Shown here piece after piece: positions 52,964 through 63,516 of a stretch of DNA of 64,000 nt. Made by a program: the position numbers and the translations under genes. Each line of letters opens with the position of its first letter. Position 1 is the stretch's first letter. The DNA is from Variovorax sp. S12S4 (lineage in GTDB: Bacteria; Pseudomonadota; Gammaproteobacteria; Burkholderiales; Burkholderiaceae_C). The stretch spans positions 2,953,001-3,017,000 of the forward strand of contig NZ_JALPKR020000002.1 in the NCBI RefSeq assembly GCF_023195515.1. Reading direction: 5' to 3'. Below the pieces are notes generated by a model. It saw only the letters and a program-made list of their open reading frames with translations. It made no database searches and had not been told where the DNA came from.

Positions 52964-53932
52964 ATGCGTATTGCACTCACGGGCGAAGCCCTGATCGATT
53001 TCACCGCCAGCGAGGCAGGTACCCTCGGGTTTTTGGGGCACGAGGGCGGCTCGCCGCTCAACACCGCGGTGGCCTGCGCGCGCCTGGGCCAACCCACCGG
53101 CTTTCTCACGCAGCTGTCGACCGACCTCTTCGGCGAGCGGCTGATGGGCTTTCTCGAACGCAACGGCGTGGACACCAGCTTCATTCTGCGCAGCAATGCG
53201 CCGTCGACCCTGGCCTTTGTCGAGCGCACGCCGCAGACCAACCGCTATGCGTTCTATACGCGCGGCAGTGCCGACGCCACCTGGGCGCCGGAGCCGCTGC
53301 CGCAGCTGCCGGCGGACTGCCGCTTTCTGCACTTCGGGTCGATCTCGCTGCTGCAGGAGCCAGCGGCCACGCGCATCGCCGAACTGGTCACGGCCAACGC
53401 AGGACGCCGCGTGATCGTGTTCGACCCCAATGTGCGGCCTAGCCTGATTCCCGATATGCCGGCGTATCGCACGCGCGTCATGGAGTGGCTTGCGATGGCC
53501 GACATGGTCAAGCTCAGCGACGAGGATGCCGAACTGCTCGCCCCTGGCCGGCCGGTGGATGCGCTGGCCGCGGAGTGCCTGCAGGCCGGTGTGCATGCGG
53601 TCATCGTCACTCGCGGCGGCGCCGGTGCCACGCTCTGGCGCACCGGGAGCGAACCGCTGGCCGTGGCGGCGCCTCGGGTGGAGGTGGTCGACACCATTGG
53701 CGCGGGCGACACCTTCACGGCCGGCCTCTCCGTGTCGCTGCTTGCACACGGCGTGGGGCACCCGGCCCAGCTTGGCGAACTGAGCGACGAGGCCTGGCGC
53801 GAGGTGATGCGTTTTGCCGCCACGGCCGCTGCGCTGAACTGCACCCGCGAAGGCGCCGATCCACCCACGCTCCAGGCGGTTGAGGCCGCGCTCGCGCAGC
53901 AGGACAATGAGCCTGCCGCGTCCCGGTTTTGA
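52964..53932 (+). CDS. Fructokinase (PfkB family)
   Basis: A 322-residue ribokinase/PfkB-family sugar kinase. The N-terminal GEALIDFTASEAG and the substrate motif HEGGSPLNTAVACARLG are as in fructokinases; the C-terminal DTIGAGDTFTAG holds the catalytic aspartate. It should phosphorylate fructose released by sorbitol or mannitol oxidation to fructose 6-phosphate. It follows the FSA-like gene by 23 bases and precedes the AraC regulator. Confidence 0.9.
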   Translation: MRIALTGEALIDFTASEAGTLGFLGHEGGSPLNTAVACARLGQPTGFLTQLSTDLFGERLMGFLERNGVDTSFILRSNAPSTLAFVERTPQTNRYAFYTRGSADATWAPEPLPQLPADCRFLHFGSISLLQEPAATRIAELVTANAGRRVIVFDPNVRPSLIPDMPAYRTRVMEWLAMADMVKLSDEDAELLAPGRPVDALAAECLQAGVHAVIVTRGGAGATLWRTGSEPLAVAAPRVEVVDTIGAGDTFTAGLSVSLLAHGVGHPAQLGELSDEAWREVMRFAATAAALNCTREGADPPTLQAVEAALAQQDNEPAASRF

Positions 53933-53945
53933 CCTTCGTGCTGCC

Positions 53946-54884
53946 ATGACAACGTCCACCCGCAAACGCGCGATTCCCCGTCAGCGCCACCCCGAGCTGG
54001 AGCGCGACATTGCGCGCTCCCCGTCGCTGGGCTACGAGGCCCCAGAAACCGGCCTGGTGCGCTGCCTGGCCCACGGCTTTCCGAGCCCGCTGGTGCGATG
54101 GCACTTTCATGAAGACTACGAGCTGCACCTGATCACGGAGACATCGGGCAAGGCCTTCGTCGGCGACTGGATCGGGCCGTTCCAGCCGGGGCACCTGGTG
54201 CTCTGCGGACCGCGGCTGCCGCACAACTGGATCTCGCTCGATGTGCCCGAAGGCGGTGCCGAAGGGCGCGACCGGGTGATCCAGTTCCGCCACGAGCCCA
54301 TCGAGAGCGCCGCGGCCGGGATCCCGGAGTTGCGCGAGGTGATGCAGCTGCTCGAGCGGGCCCGCCACGGCATCGAGTTCTTCGGCATGTCGCAGCAGGC
54401 GCAAACGCACTGGGACAACATCAAGGCCGCGCGCGGCGTGCGCCGGCTCGGGCTGTTCTTCGAGTTCATGGCCGACCTGGCGCAGTGCACCGATTACCGG
54501 CTGCTCTCGAGCGTGCAGATGCAGGGTGCGCAAGGCATCGAGGGCGATGCGCAGGTCGACCAGATCAACGACATCGTCAACCGCATCACCGCCAACCTGG
54601 CGGAGCCGATTTCCATGTCGGACGTGGCGGCCGAGCTCGGCATGAGCGAGAGCCGCTTCAGCCGCTTCTTCAGGCGTTCCACAGGCAACAGCTTTACCGA
54701 CTTCGTCAACCGCGTGCGCATCAACAGCGCCTGCCATCTGCTGATGCAGACCGACCACTACGTGACCGACATCTGCTACCAGGTGGGCTTCAACAACGTG
54801 GCCAATTTCAACCGGCGTTTTCTCGAAATCAAAGGCATGACGCCGAGCGAATTCAGGCGGCAGGCCGACACGCGGTTCGGCTGA
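53946..54884 (+). CDS. AraC family transcriptional regulator of the polyol locus
   Basis: A 312-residue regulator with an N-terminal cupin-like sensing domain (HFHEDYELHLITETSGKAFVGD) and a C-terminal pair of helix-turn-helix motifs (SMSDVAAELGMSESRFSRFF and VTDICYQVGFNNVANFNRRFLE). Its place between fructokinase and xylulokinase makes it the likely activator of the polyol genes. The start at 53946 is taken; an earlier ATG at 53907 overlapping fructokinase has an AGGA site and is equally possible. Confidence 0.9.
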   Translation: MTTSTRKRAIPRQRHPELERDIARSPSLGYEAPETGLVRCLAHGFPSPLVRWHFHEDYELHLITETSGKAFVGDWIGPFQPGHLVLCGPRLPHNWISLDVPEGGAEGRDRVIQFRHEPIESAAAGIPELREVMQLLERARHGIEFFGMSQQAQTHWDNIKAARGVRRLGLFFEFMADLAQCTDYRLLSSVQMQGAQGIEGDAQVDQINDIVNRITANLAEPISMSDVAAELGMSESRFSRFFRRSTGNSFTDFVNRVRINSACHLLMQTDHYVTDICYQVGFNNVANFNRRFLEIKGMTPSEFRRQADTRFG

Positions 54885-54931
54885 GTTCAAGGCAACAGCC
54901 GGCATTCAAGGCGCAATCAGGGAGCACTATC

Positions 54932-56401
54932 TTGTATCTGGGACTCGACCTCGGCACGTCCGAGCTCAAGGCACTGCTGCTTGCCGACGATCACCGCATC
55001 GTTGGCGTGGCACGCGCAGCACTCACGGTCGAACGGCCGCAACCGCTCTGGTCGGAGCAGGCCCCAAGCCAATGGTGGCAGGCGCTGGAGCAAGTGATGG
55101 CCGAGCTGCGGAAGGCGCACCCCGATGCGCTGCGGGCCGTGCGTGGCATCGGCTTGTCTGGCCAGATGCACGGCGCCACGCTGCTCGACGCGGCCGGCGA
55201 GGTGCTGCGTCCCGCCATTCTCTGGAACGACGGCCGCAGCGGCGCGCAGTGCGAGGCGCTCGCGCGCGCCGTGCCGCGCCTGGGCGAGATCGCGGGCAAC
55301 CTGGCGATGCCCGGTTTTACCGCGCCCAAGCTGTTGTGGGTGCGAGAGCACGAGCCTGAAATCTTCGCTCGGGTGGCGCGCGTGCTGCTGCCGAAAGACT
55401 GGCTGCGCTTCATGCTCAGCGGTGAGGCGGTCAGTGAGATGTCCGATGCGGCCGGCACACTGTGGCTCGATGTCGGCGCGCGCGACTGGTCCGACGAACT
55501 GCTCGCGGCCACGGGGCTCACGCGAGAGCACATGCCCCGGTTGGTTGAAGGCAGCGAAGTGTCGGCGCAGCTCAAACCCGAGCTGGCGGCACGCTGGGGC
55601 GTGGGCGACGGCCCGGTACTCATCGCTGGCGGCGCCGGCGACAACGCTGCGAGCGCGGTCGGCATGGGGCTGGTGGAGCCGGGCCAGGGCTTTGTGTCGC
55701 TCGGCACATCGGGCGTGGTGTTCGTCTCGACCGACCGCTTTCTGCCCAACCCCGCGCAGGCGATGCATGCGTTCTGCCATGCGCTGCCCAAGCGCTGGCA
55801 CCAGATGTCGGTGATGCTCTCGGCCGCGAGCGCGGTGAGCTGGGCCGCCAAGACATTCAAGTTTGCCGACGAGGCGGCGCTGCTCGAAGCGGCAGCGTCG
55901 GTGGCACCGGCACGGCGCGAGCGTTGCCCGCTGTTCCTGCCGTACCTTTCGGGCGAACGCTCGCCGCACAACAACCCCAATGCGCAGGGCGCGCTGTTCG
56001 GCCTGACGCATGCGCACGGTCCGGCGGAAATCGCCTATGCCGTGGTCGAGGGCGTGAGCTTCGGGCTGCGCGACGGCTTCGACACCTTGCGCCTGCCGGC
56101 CGACATGCCGCTGCGCGAAGTGGCGCTGGTCGGCGGCGGTGCGCGCAGCGTGTGGTGGGGCCAACTGCTGGCCGACATCTTCCAGGTGCCGCTCACGCTC
56201 TATGCAGGCAGCGAGACGGGCGGCGCGCTGGGTGCGGCGCGGCTTGCGTGGCTCGCCGATGGTGGCGCTGTGGCCGAGGTGTGCACGCTGCCGCCCGTCA
56301 AGCAGCAACTGGTGCCCTCGGTCGAAGGGAACGGCTCGCACAAGACGCGGCATGCGCGCTTCCAGGTGCTCTACATGGCACTGCGCGACCAGTTTCGATA
56401 A
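54932..56401 (+). CDS. xylB: Xylulokinase
   Basis: A 489-residue FGGY-family kinase phosphorylating D-xylulose to xylulose 5-phosphate. N-terminal GLDLGTSELKALLL, SGQMHGATLLDAAGE, PAILWNDGRSGAQCEAL, and the C-terminal GGGARSVWWGQLLADIFQVPL are xylulokinase motifs. The start is a TTG at 54932 with GGGAG eight bases ahead; it gives the usual LYLGLDLGTS N-terminus and no nearby ATG fits. It finishes the arabinitol route that begins with dalD. Confidence 0.93.
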   Translation: MYLGLDLGTSELKALLLADDHRIVGVARAALTVERPQPLWSEQAPSQWWQALEQVMAELRKAHPDALRAVRGIGLSGQMHGATLLDAAGEVLRPAILWNDGRSGAQCEALARAVPRLGEIAGNLAMPGFTAPKLLWVREHEPEIFARVARVLLPKDWLRFMLSGEAVSEMSDAAGTLWLDVGARDWSDELLAATGLTREHMPRLVEGSEVSAQLKPELAARWGVGDGPVLIAGGAGDNAASAVGMGLVEPGQGFVSLGTSGVVFVSTDRFLPNPAQAMHAFCHALPKRWHQMSVMLSAASAVSWAAKTFKFADEAALLEAAASVAPARRERCPLFLPYLSGERSPHNNPNAQGALFGLTHAHGPAEIAYAVVEGVSFGLRDGFDTLRLPADMPLREVALVGGGARSVWWGQLLADIFQVPLTLYAGSETGGALGAARLAWLADGGAVAEVCTLPPVKQQLVPSVEGNGSHKTRHARFQVLYMALRDQFR

Positions 56402-56419
56402 ACGTACCGCGCAATAAAA

Positions 56420-56441
56420 AAGGGCCGCTTGCGCGGCCCTT
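56420..56441. terminator. Bidirectional rho-independent terminator between xylB and groL
   Basis: AAGGGCCGC/GCGGCCCTT with a TTGC loop. T runs follow on both strands (nine T on plus, TTTTTTATT on minus), so it serves both convergent genes. Confidence 0.93.
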
Positions 56442-56471
56442 TTTTTTTGGTGAGCAGAGCTCAGCCGGGCA

Positions 56472-58127
<1,656 letters not shown>

Positions 58128-58154
58128 TTATTTCTCCGAAAGGGGATGGATGGA

Positions 58155-58445
58155 TTACTTATCGACGACTGCGAACAGGTCGTCTTCCTTCATGACCAGC
58201 AGTTCGTCGCCGCCGACCTTGACGGTCTGGCCGCTGTACTTGCCGAACAGGACGCGGTCGCCGACCTTGACGGTCAGTGCGGTCAGTTCGCCCTTGTCGT
58301 TGCGCTTGCCCGGGCCCACGGCCAGGACTTCACCCTGGTCGGGCTTTTCGGCGGCTGCGTCGGGAATGACGATGCCGGAGGCGGTCTTGGTTTCGCTGTC
58401 AACACGCTTGACGATCACGCGATCGGCCAAAGGACGAAGTTTCAT
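58155..58445 (-). CDS. groS: Co-chaperonin GroES
   Basis: A 96-residue co-chaperonin. The start [14 protein letters not shown], the mobile loop [18 protein letters not shown] and the C-terminal [14 protein letters not shown] are canonical. The ATG at 58445 has an AGGAG site; a longer reading is rejected. First gene of the operon, 82 bases after the CIRCE element. Confidence 0.98.
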   Translation of the reverse strand: MKLRPLADRVIVKRVDSETKTASGIVIPDAAAEKPDQGEVLAVGPGKRNDKGELTALTVKVGDRVLFGKYSGQTVKVGGDELLVMKEDDLFAVVDK

Positions 58446-58527
58446 TGCATCTCCTGGATAAGAAACGGGGTTGTGGTCGGGCGCCGGGCGGGGAGACCGG
58501 CGGCCCATCGGCTGGAATCGAGGCTTG

Positions 58528-58554
58528 TTAGCACTCGTCAGCAGCGAGTGCTAA
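58528..58554. promoter_or_regulatory. CIRCE element (HrcA operator)
   Basis: TTAGCACTC, nine bases, GAGTGCTAA: an exact match to the CIRCE consensus. It should bind the HrcA repressor and give heat-inducible groES-groEL expression. The rest of the gap to arsR (58555-58767) shows no other recognisable site except a TATAGT near 58756. Confidence 0.97.
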
Positions 58555-58767
58555 TCATAAGGGCAATCGGTGGAGTTTCAAGGCCCCGGGGCGCAGCCGT
58601 CGGTGCGGAACGTCGGTGGAGATTAGCGGACACGCCATTTAACCTTCGTGCCTGCGGCCGTTCGTCCCAGTTGATAGCGGCCGTTCAAATACGCCAGAAG
58701 CCCTATAGACGAGCGACAACAGAAAAGCACGCAGACACATCGACAAAACTAGAGGTATAGTTACTTC

Positions 58768-59121
58768 ATGGAAAAACGCGAGAGGTCACCACAAGAGCTG
58801 TCCGCCGAAGCCGCAGCCCCCATGTTGGCGGCGCTAGGGAGTCTCCCCCGTTTGGCTGTGTTCAGAAATCTGCTTCGCGCCGGCCACGAGGGGATGAACG
58901 TGACTGCGCTTCAAACCGCGACCGCCTTGCCAGCATCGACGTTGAAACATCACCTCGCGGCGTTGGTTGGGACCGGCCTTGTGACCCAACTGCGAAACGG
59001 CCGCGAAGTAGTGTGCACTGCTCGATTCGAACAGATTCATCATCTGAGTGGATTTCTGCTGCGTGAGTGCTGCGTCGACGCGGGAGAACGTGTGGACAAA
59101 ACATCGACAGCTAGTTGCTGA
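58768..59121 (+). CDS. ArsR family metalloregulator (first copy)
   Basis: A 117-residue ArsR/SmtB winged-helix repressor. The DNA-binding region is VTALQTATALPASTLKHHLAALVGTGL, followed by LRNGREVVCTARFEQIHHLSGFLLRECC. The C-terminal cysteine pair ECC and a last cysteine are possible arsenite ligands. A TATAGT lies only seven bases ahead of the ATG and there is no good ribosome site, so the message may be leaderless. It opens the arsenic cluster but is followed by a small unrelated gene, and could be a decayed duplicate of the arsR at 59747. Confidence 0.8.
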   Translation: MEKRERSPQELSAEAAAPMLAALGSLPRLAVFRNLLRAGHEGMNVTALQTATALPASTLKHHLAALVGTGLVTQLRNGREVVCTARFEQIHHLSGFLLRECCVDAGERVDKTSTASC

Positions 59122-59145
59122 GCTCACTTTTTTTCGCCAATAAAA

Positions 59146-59170
59146 CCATATCTCTAGTGATATGGATTTT
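59146..59170 (+). terminator. Hairpin CCATATC/GATATGG with T run after the first arsR
   Basis: A seven-pair stem with a six-base TCTAGT loop, followed by ATTTTT. A rho-independent terminator is the simplest reading; because it is an AT-rich inverted repeat just ahead of the next gene it could also be an ArsR operator. Confidence 0.55.
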
Positions 59171-59182
59171 TAGGAGCACGTG

Positions 59183-59575
59183 ATGACTGACTTTGAAGTT
59201 GTACGAGCAGTGTCGGCATGGGGACCCTGGGTGACCGCAGCGATTTTGGCGGTAGGTGTTGGTCTTGCAGCTCTCGTCGGTGCGGCTCTACGCCGCATAG
59301 GGTGTCTTATAAAAACTCGGAGACAGCATTCAATGAGCGCGAATGGCACCTCAGCTCAGAGAGTCATCGCGGATCGAACCACGGAAGTGGCTAAAAAGGC
59401 CGAGGACCTGTTGCTCGGAAATCGCAATGCCTTTTGCGTCGAAACAGAGTTCGCGCGAGTGCCTCGCGGCGAAAGCGCGGGACCGATTTCACTTCCCGAA
59501 TGCAACTCGCGTAGCGCTGCAGCAGAAAGCTCGAACGGGACTACGGCAGTTGGCCTCCAACCGCGCATGACTTAA
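59183..59575 (+). CDS. Small hypothetical protein with one membrane helix
   Basis: A 130-residue reading frame with an AGGAG site seven bases before the ATG. Residues about 15-37 (PWVTAAILAVGVGLAALVGAALR) form a membrane helix; the rest is polar with no recognised domain (NRNAFCVETEFARVP). Lower GC and poorer codon use in the second half suggest it may be the surviving 5' end of a longer gene, for example a permease from an ars operon, rather than a complete protein. Not recognised. Confidence 0.4.
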   Translation: MTDFEVVRAVSAWGPWVTAAILAVGVGLAALVGAALRRIGCLIKTRRQHSMSANGTSAQRVIADRTTEVAKKAEDLLLGNRNAFCVETEFARVPRGESAGPISLPECNSRSAAAESSNGTTAVGLQPRMT

Positions 59576-59746
59576 ACAGAGCGCTGGCTTACTTTGGGCC
59601 GGCAATACGACACGAAGGTCGGCATCTGGCCCGAGGCGGCCATTCCTAGCTGCCCTGGGCCAGAGAAGGTACCGCTGACATCGCGGCATCACTCCCCAAA
59701 CGAGCGCCCACTTGCTTAACTTCGATATTTCGACAATACTTGAATA

Positions 59747-60070
59747 ATGGAAGAAAATACTGTCGTCCGTTCCTTGGCTGCACTCGCGCAACCCGTGCGC
59801 CTTCGTGTGTTCCGCGCCTTGGTTGTCGCCGGCCTCGAGGGCATGACGCCCGGCACGCTCACAGAAGCCCTGGATGTGCCGGCCACGAGCTTGTCGTTTC
59901 ACCTCAAAGAGCTCACGAACGCGGGCCTCGTCTCGCAGGAGCGCCAAGGGCGGCACCTCATCTACCGGGCATCGTTCGAGCAGATGAACGCGCTCTTGGG
60001 ATACCTGACCGAGAACTGTTGTGAGGGGCAGGCATGCGCCACCGAGGTTGACGCCTCATGTGCTTGCTGA
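59747..60070 (+). CDS. arsR: ArsR family arsenite-responsive repressor (second copy)
   Basis: A 107-residue ArsR repressor. The winged helix is at TPGTLTEALDVPATSLSFHLKELTNAGLVSQ. The C-terminus is very cysteine-rich (ENCCEGQACATEVDASCAC), placing the arsenite site at the C-terminal end as in some ArsR types, not in helix 3. It leads the arsN2-arsI-arsC-arsC-arsB-arsC-arsH order. The sequence just upstream (TATTTCGACAATACTTGAATA) contains an imperfect inverted repeat suitable as its operator. Confidence 0.9.
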   Translation: MEENTVVRSLAALAQPVRLRVFRALVVAGLEGMTPGTLTEALDVPATSLSFHLKELTNAGLVSQERQGRHLIYRASFEQMNALLGYLTENCCEGQACATEVDASCAC

Positions 60071-60091
60071 CGACCGCACACCTCATCCATC

Positions 60092-60553
60092 ATGAAACCA
60101 GAACTGGCGAGTACAGCCGACCTGACCAAGGTTCGCGCGCTGCTGCGCACTTGCGAGTTGCCCGAGATCGATCTGGATCTAGGGCACATGGGTGATTTCC
60201 TCGTGCTTCGCGCTGGCGATAGCCTAGTGGGCTGCGTCGGCCTCGAGCGCACGGGTGATGCCGGCTTGTTGCGCTCCCTCGCGGTGGCGCATGAGCGGCG
60301 TGGCACGGGCCTCGGCGATGAGCTCCTGCGCGCAATCGAAGCTCGAGCCGTTGCGGCGGGCGTCCAGCGACTCTTCCTGCTCACGACAACCGCACCCAAC
60401 TTCTTTGCTGCACGGGGTTACCTCCCTTGCCCCAGGACTGACGCGCCGGACGCAATCCGAGCGCTCACCGAGTTCGCGAGCATCTGCCCGGCTTCAGCCA
60501 CTTGCATGTTCAGCCGACTTGACCAGTCGATTTCTAGCCACGGGCTCACGTAA
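60092..60553 (+). CDS. arsN2: ArsN2 family GNAT acetyltransferase
   Basis: A 153-residue GNAT N-acetyltransferase of the type found in arsenic operons. Acetyl-CoA motif A is at LLRSLAVAHERRGTGLGDELL, and motif B at LFLLTTTAPNFFAARGY. ArsN-type enzymes acetylate and detoxify amino-group arsenicals or related inhibitors in some species; the ArsN2 substrate is less clear. It lies 21 bases after arsR, inside the cluster. Confidence 0.85.
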   Translation: MKPELASTADLTKVRALLRTCELPEIDLDLGHMGDFLVLRAGDSLVGCVGLERTGDAGLLRSLAVAHERRGTGLGDELLRAIEARAVAAGVQRLFLLTTTAPNFFAARGYLPCPRTDAPDAIRALTEFASICPASATCMFSRLDQSISSHGLT

Positions 60554-60593
60554 TCCCAATGTCACCCATCAACGTCCACTTAGGAGAGCCATC

Positions 60594-61127
60594 ATGAAGC
60601 GTTTCCACGTTCACCTGCATGTCGATGACCTGAGCAAGAGCATCGCGTTTTACTCCAACCTTTTCGCTGCGGAGCCGGCGCGCGTCGAGCAGGACTACGC
60701 CAAGTGGATGCTGGAGGACCCTCGGGTCAACTTCGCGATTTCCACAAGGGGCCACGGCACGGGGATCGACCATCTCGGCATTCAGGCCGAGGACGAGAAC
60801 GAACTCGCCGAACTCAAGGTCCGCGCCCAGTCGGCCGACCGTGCGCTGTTCGATGAGGGGGCCACGGTCTGCTGCTATGCCAAGAGCGAGAAGCACTGGG
60901 TCACCGACCCGCAGGGCGTGGCATGGGAGCACTACCGGACGATGGATGCCTCCAGGATCTTCGGCCAGGGCCGCGACCAGGTCAGCCAGCAAGTCCAAGG
61001 GCTGGCCTCGAAGGCCGCCGAACAGCTGGGTCTCTCGAAAAGCGCTTGCTGCGCCGGGCCGGGGGTCCGAAGACGGCTCCTGTGCTTGCCACCCCGAACA
61101 AAGCCTGCTGCTGAAAGCCTCTCATGA
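60594..61127 (+). CDS. arsI: ArsI/CadI family VOC protein (C-As lyase), C-terminus probably frameshifted at 61061-61065
   Basis: A vicinal-oxygen-chelate family dioxygenase that splits the carbon-arsenic bond of trivalent organoarsenicals. Ligands expected in ArsI are visible: H5, H60 (GIDHLGIQ), the arsenic-binding C93-C94 (TVCCYAKSEKHW) and E112 (AWEHY). The reading as given ends at 61127 in the unlikely RRRLLCLPPRTKPAAESLS. One extra G in the GGGGG run would instead give GGPKTAPVLATPNKACC ending at 61114, a cysteine-pair end typical of the family. An AGGAGA site precedes the ATG. Confidence 0.85.
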   Translation: MKRFHVHLHVDDLSKSIAFYSNLFAAEPARVEQDYAKWMLEDPRVNFAISTRGHGTGIDHLGIQAEDENELAELKVRAQSADRALFDEGATVCCYAKSEKHWVTDPQGVAWEHYRTMDASRIFGQGRDQVSQQVQGLASKAAEQLGLSKSACCAGPGVRRRLLCLPPRTKPAAESLS

Positions 61128-61618
61128 CCGACCGAAAACACAACGTCCTGTTCATCTGCACGGGCAACTCCGCCCGCTCGATCCTGGCTGAGGGCATCCT
61201 CGAGGAGCTGGGCTCAGAGCGTTTTACCGCTTACTCGGCCGGCAGCCACCCCAAGGGCGCCGTGCATCCGTTGGCGCTGGCCACCTTGCGCCAGCTGCGT
61301 TATCGCGACAGCGGCTACCGAAGCAAGAGCTGGGGAGAGTACGCCAAGGCCGATGCGCCTCAGATGGACTTTGTGATCACCGTCTGCGACCAGGCCGCCG
61401 GTGAGGTCTGCCCCGTCTGGCCCGGGCAACCCATCAGCGCCCATTGGGGCCTTCCGGATCCCGCGGCGGCCGAAGGTTCGGACGAGACCAAGCACCGCGC
61501 CTTCATGGACGCCGCTGTCACCTTGAAGCGTCGGATCGAATTCCTGCTCTCGTTGCCGCTCGCCAAGCTCGAAACCCTGGCCATCCAGCGCGAGCTGCGC
61601 GACATCGGAACCCGCTGA
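61124..61618 (+). CDS. arsC: Arsenate reductase, low-molecular-weight phosphatase type (first copy)
   Basis: A 164-residue arsenate reductase of the LMW-phosphatase fold. The P-loop is CTGNSARS at residue 12; the partner cysteines ITVCDQAAGEVCPVWPG (about 88 and 96) fit a thioredoxin-coupled mechanism. It overlaps the arsI reading by four bases and ends one base before the second copy. The two copies are similar but distinct, an old duplication rather than a recent one. Confidence 0.92.
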   Translation: MTDRKHNVLFICTGNSARSILAEGILEELGSERFTAYSAGSHPKGAVHPLALATLRQLRYRDSGYRSKSWGEYAKADAPQMDFVITVCDQAAGEVCPVWPGQPISAHWGLPDPAAAEGSDETKHRAFMDAAVTLKRRIEFLLSLPLAKLETLAIQRELRDIGTR

Positions 61619-61619
61619 C

Positions 61620-62105
61620 ATGACGACGAATATCCTGATCCTCTGCACCCACAACTCGGCACGCAGCGTGCTGGCGGAGGGCATGTTCAATCACTGGGCG
61701 CAAGAACTGGGTGTCGACGCGCGGGCCTACAGCGCCGGCAGCGCGCCCAGCGGCCGCATCAATCCAATGGCCATCGAGGTGCTCCAGCAAGCAGGCATCG
61801 ACACGTCGAGCTACCGCAGCAAGAGTTGGGACGAGTTCACAGAGGCCAAAGCGCCCACCATGCGGGTGGTCATCACCGTCTGCGACAGCGCGGCGCAGGA
61901 GACCTGCCCCTACTGGCCCGGGTCGCCCGTGAAGATCCATTGGGGATACCCGGATCCCTCCAATGTCGGGACGAACGCAGACGAGAAGCGGGAGGCCTTC
62001 GAGTCCACCCGCCAGGCCATCGGCGAACGGATGCGCAAGCTGGCGCAAGTTCCCTTCGACAGCCTGGACGACGCGCAGCTGCGCGCAACCCTCGAAGCCA
62101 TCTGA
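61620..62105 (+). CDS. arsC: Arsenate reductase, low-molecular-weight phosphatase type (second copy)
   Basis: A 161-residue paralogue of the preceding gene, P-loop CTHNSARS at residue 9 and redox pair ITVCDSAAQETCPYWPG. It keeps all expected catalytic cysteines, so both copies look active. Together with the glutaredoxin-type ArsC downstream the cluster has three arsenate reductases of two unrelated folds. Confidence 0.92.
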   Translation: MTTNILILCTHNSARSVLAEGMFNHWAQELGVDARAYSAGSAPSGRINPMAIEVLQQAGIDTSSYRSKSWDEFTEAKAPTMRVVITVCDSAAQETCPYWPGSPVKIHWGYPDPSNVGTNADEKREAFESTRQAIGERMRKLAQVPFDSLDDAQLRATLEAI

Positions 62106-62192
62106 TCCAGTACCGCGCGATTCCGACCTCATGCAGCGGGCCGGCAGGGCCCGCTCGTGCATCGCCAATTCAAAACCAAGAAAAACTCTCCA

Positions 62193-63479
62193 ATGCTTGC
62201 GGCCATCCTGATCTTCATCTTCACACTCGTGCTGGTCATCTGGCAGCCGCGGGGCCTCGGCATCGGCTGGAGCGCTTCGCTCGGCGCGGTGATCGCGCTG
62301 CTCTTCGGCGTGGTGCAGCTCGCCGACATCCCGGTCGTATGGGCCATCGTGTGGAACGCGACCGCAACCTTTGTGGCCGTCATCATCATCAGCCTGCTGC
62401 TCGACGAGGCCGGCTTCTTCGAATGGGCCGCGTTGCACGTGGCGCGCTGGGGCAACGGGCGCGGGCGGCTGCTGTTCGCCTTCATCGTGCTGCTGGGCGC
62501 CGCAGTCTCGGCGCTGTTCGCCAACGACGGCGCGGCGCTGATCCTTACGCCGATCGTGATGGCGATGCTCGTTGCGCTCGGGTTCTCGCCCGCCGCCACG
62601 CTGGCTTTCGTGATGGCCGCGGGCTTCATCGCCGACACGGCGAGCTTGCCGCTCATCGTCTCGAACCTGGTGAACATTGTCTCGGCCGACTTCTTCAAGA
62701 TCGGCTTCAACGACTACGCCGCCGTGATGATCCCGGTGAACCTCGCGGCCGTGGCCGCCAGCCTGCTGGTGCTGATGCTCTACTTCCGCCGCGGCATCCC
62801 TGCGAGCTACGACGTGACACAGCTCAAGGTTCCGGTGGAGGCGATCCGCGACCCCGCCACCTTCCGGGCCGGCTGGATCGTGCTGGTGCTCCTGCTCATC
62901 GGCTTCTTCGGCCTCGAACCGTTGGGTGTTCCGGTCAGCGCGGTGGCAGCCGTGGGCGCGGCCATCCTGCTGGCCGTGGCGGCGCGCGGGCATGTCATCA
63001 GCACGCGCAAGGTGCTGCATGGCGCACCCTGGCAGATCGTGATCTTCTCGCTCGGCATGTACCTGGTGGTCTACGGCCTGCGCAATGCGGGCTTGACCGG
63101 CCAGATCGCCTCGCTGCTGGACGTCTTCGCGCAAAGCGGCGTCTGGGGTGCGGCGATGGGCACCGGTTTCCTCACGGCGGCGCTGTCGTCGGTGATGAAC
63201 AACATGCCGACGGTGCTGATCGGCGCACTGTCGATCGATGCTTCGAACGCCAGCGGCATCGTGAAGGAAGCGATGATCTATGCGAACGTGATCGGTTGCG
63301 ATCTGGAGCCCAAGATCACGCCGATCGGAAGCCTGGCCACGCTGCTCTGGCTGCATGTGCTCGAGAAGAAGGGCACGGTGATCGGCTGGGGCTACTATTT
63401 CAAGGTGGGCATCGTGATGACCATCCCCGTGCTTGCCGTCACGCTGGCTGCTCTGGCGCTGCGCCTGAGCGTCGGCTGA
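62193..63479 (+). CDS. arsB: Arsenite efflux transporter ArsB
   Basis: A 428-residue membrane protein with about 12 helices, the usual ArsB length. Conserved blocks are [57 protein letters not shown] and [14 protein letters not shown], plus the late [23 protein letters not shown]. It expels arsenite made by the reductases. The ATG at 62193 ([10 protein letters not shown]) is preferred to the upstream codon at 62157. No ArsA ATPase gene is in view, so it would work as a proton-driven carrier. Confidence 0.96.
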   Translation: MLAAILIFIFTLVLVIWQPRGLGIGWSASLGAVIALLFGVVQLADIPVVWAIVWNATATFVAVIIISLLLDEAGFFEWAALHVARWGNGRGRLLFAFIVLLGAAVSALFANDGAALILTPIVMAMLVALGFSPAATLAFVMAAGFIADTASLPLIVSNLVNIVSADFFKIGFNDYAAVMIPVNLAAVAASLLVLMLYFRRGIPASYDVTQLKVPVEAIRDPATFRAGWIVLVLLLIGFFGLEPLGVPVSAVAAVGAAILLAVAARGHVISTRKVLHGAPWQIVIFSLGMYLVVYGLRNAGLTGQIASLLDVFAQSGVWGAAMGTGFLTAALSSVMNNMPTVLIGALSIDASNASGIVKEAMIYANVIGCDLEPKITPIGSLATLLWLHVLEKKGTVIGWGYYFKVGIVMTIPVLAVTLAALALRLSVG

Positions 63480-63516
63480 AACACCCCATTCAATTTCCAC
63501 ACACGCTTGAGATCCC

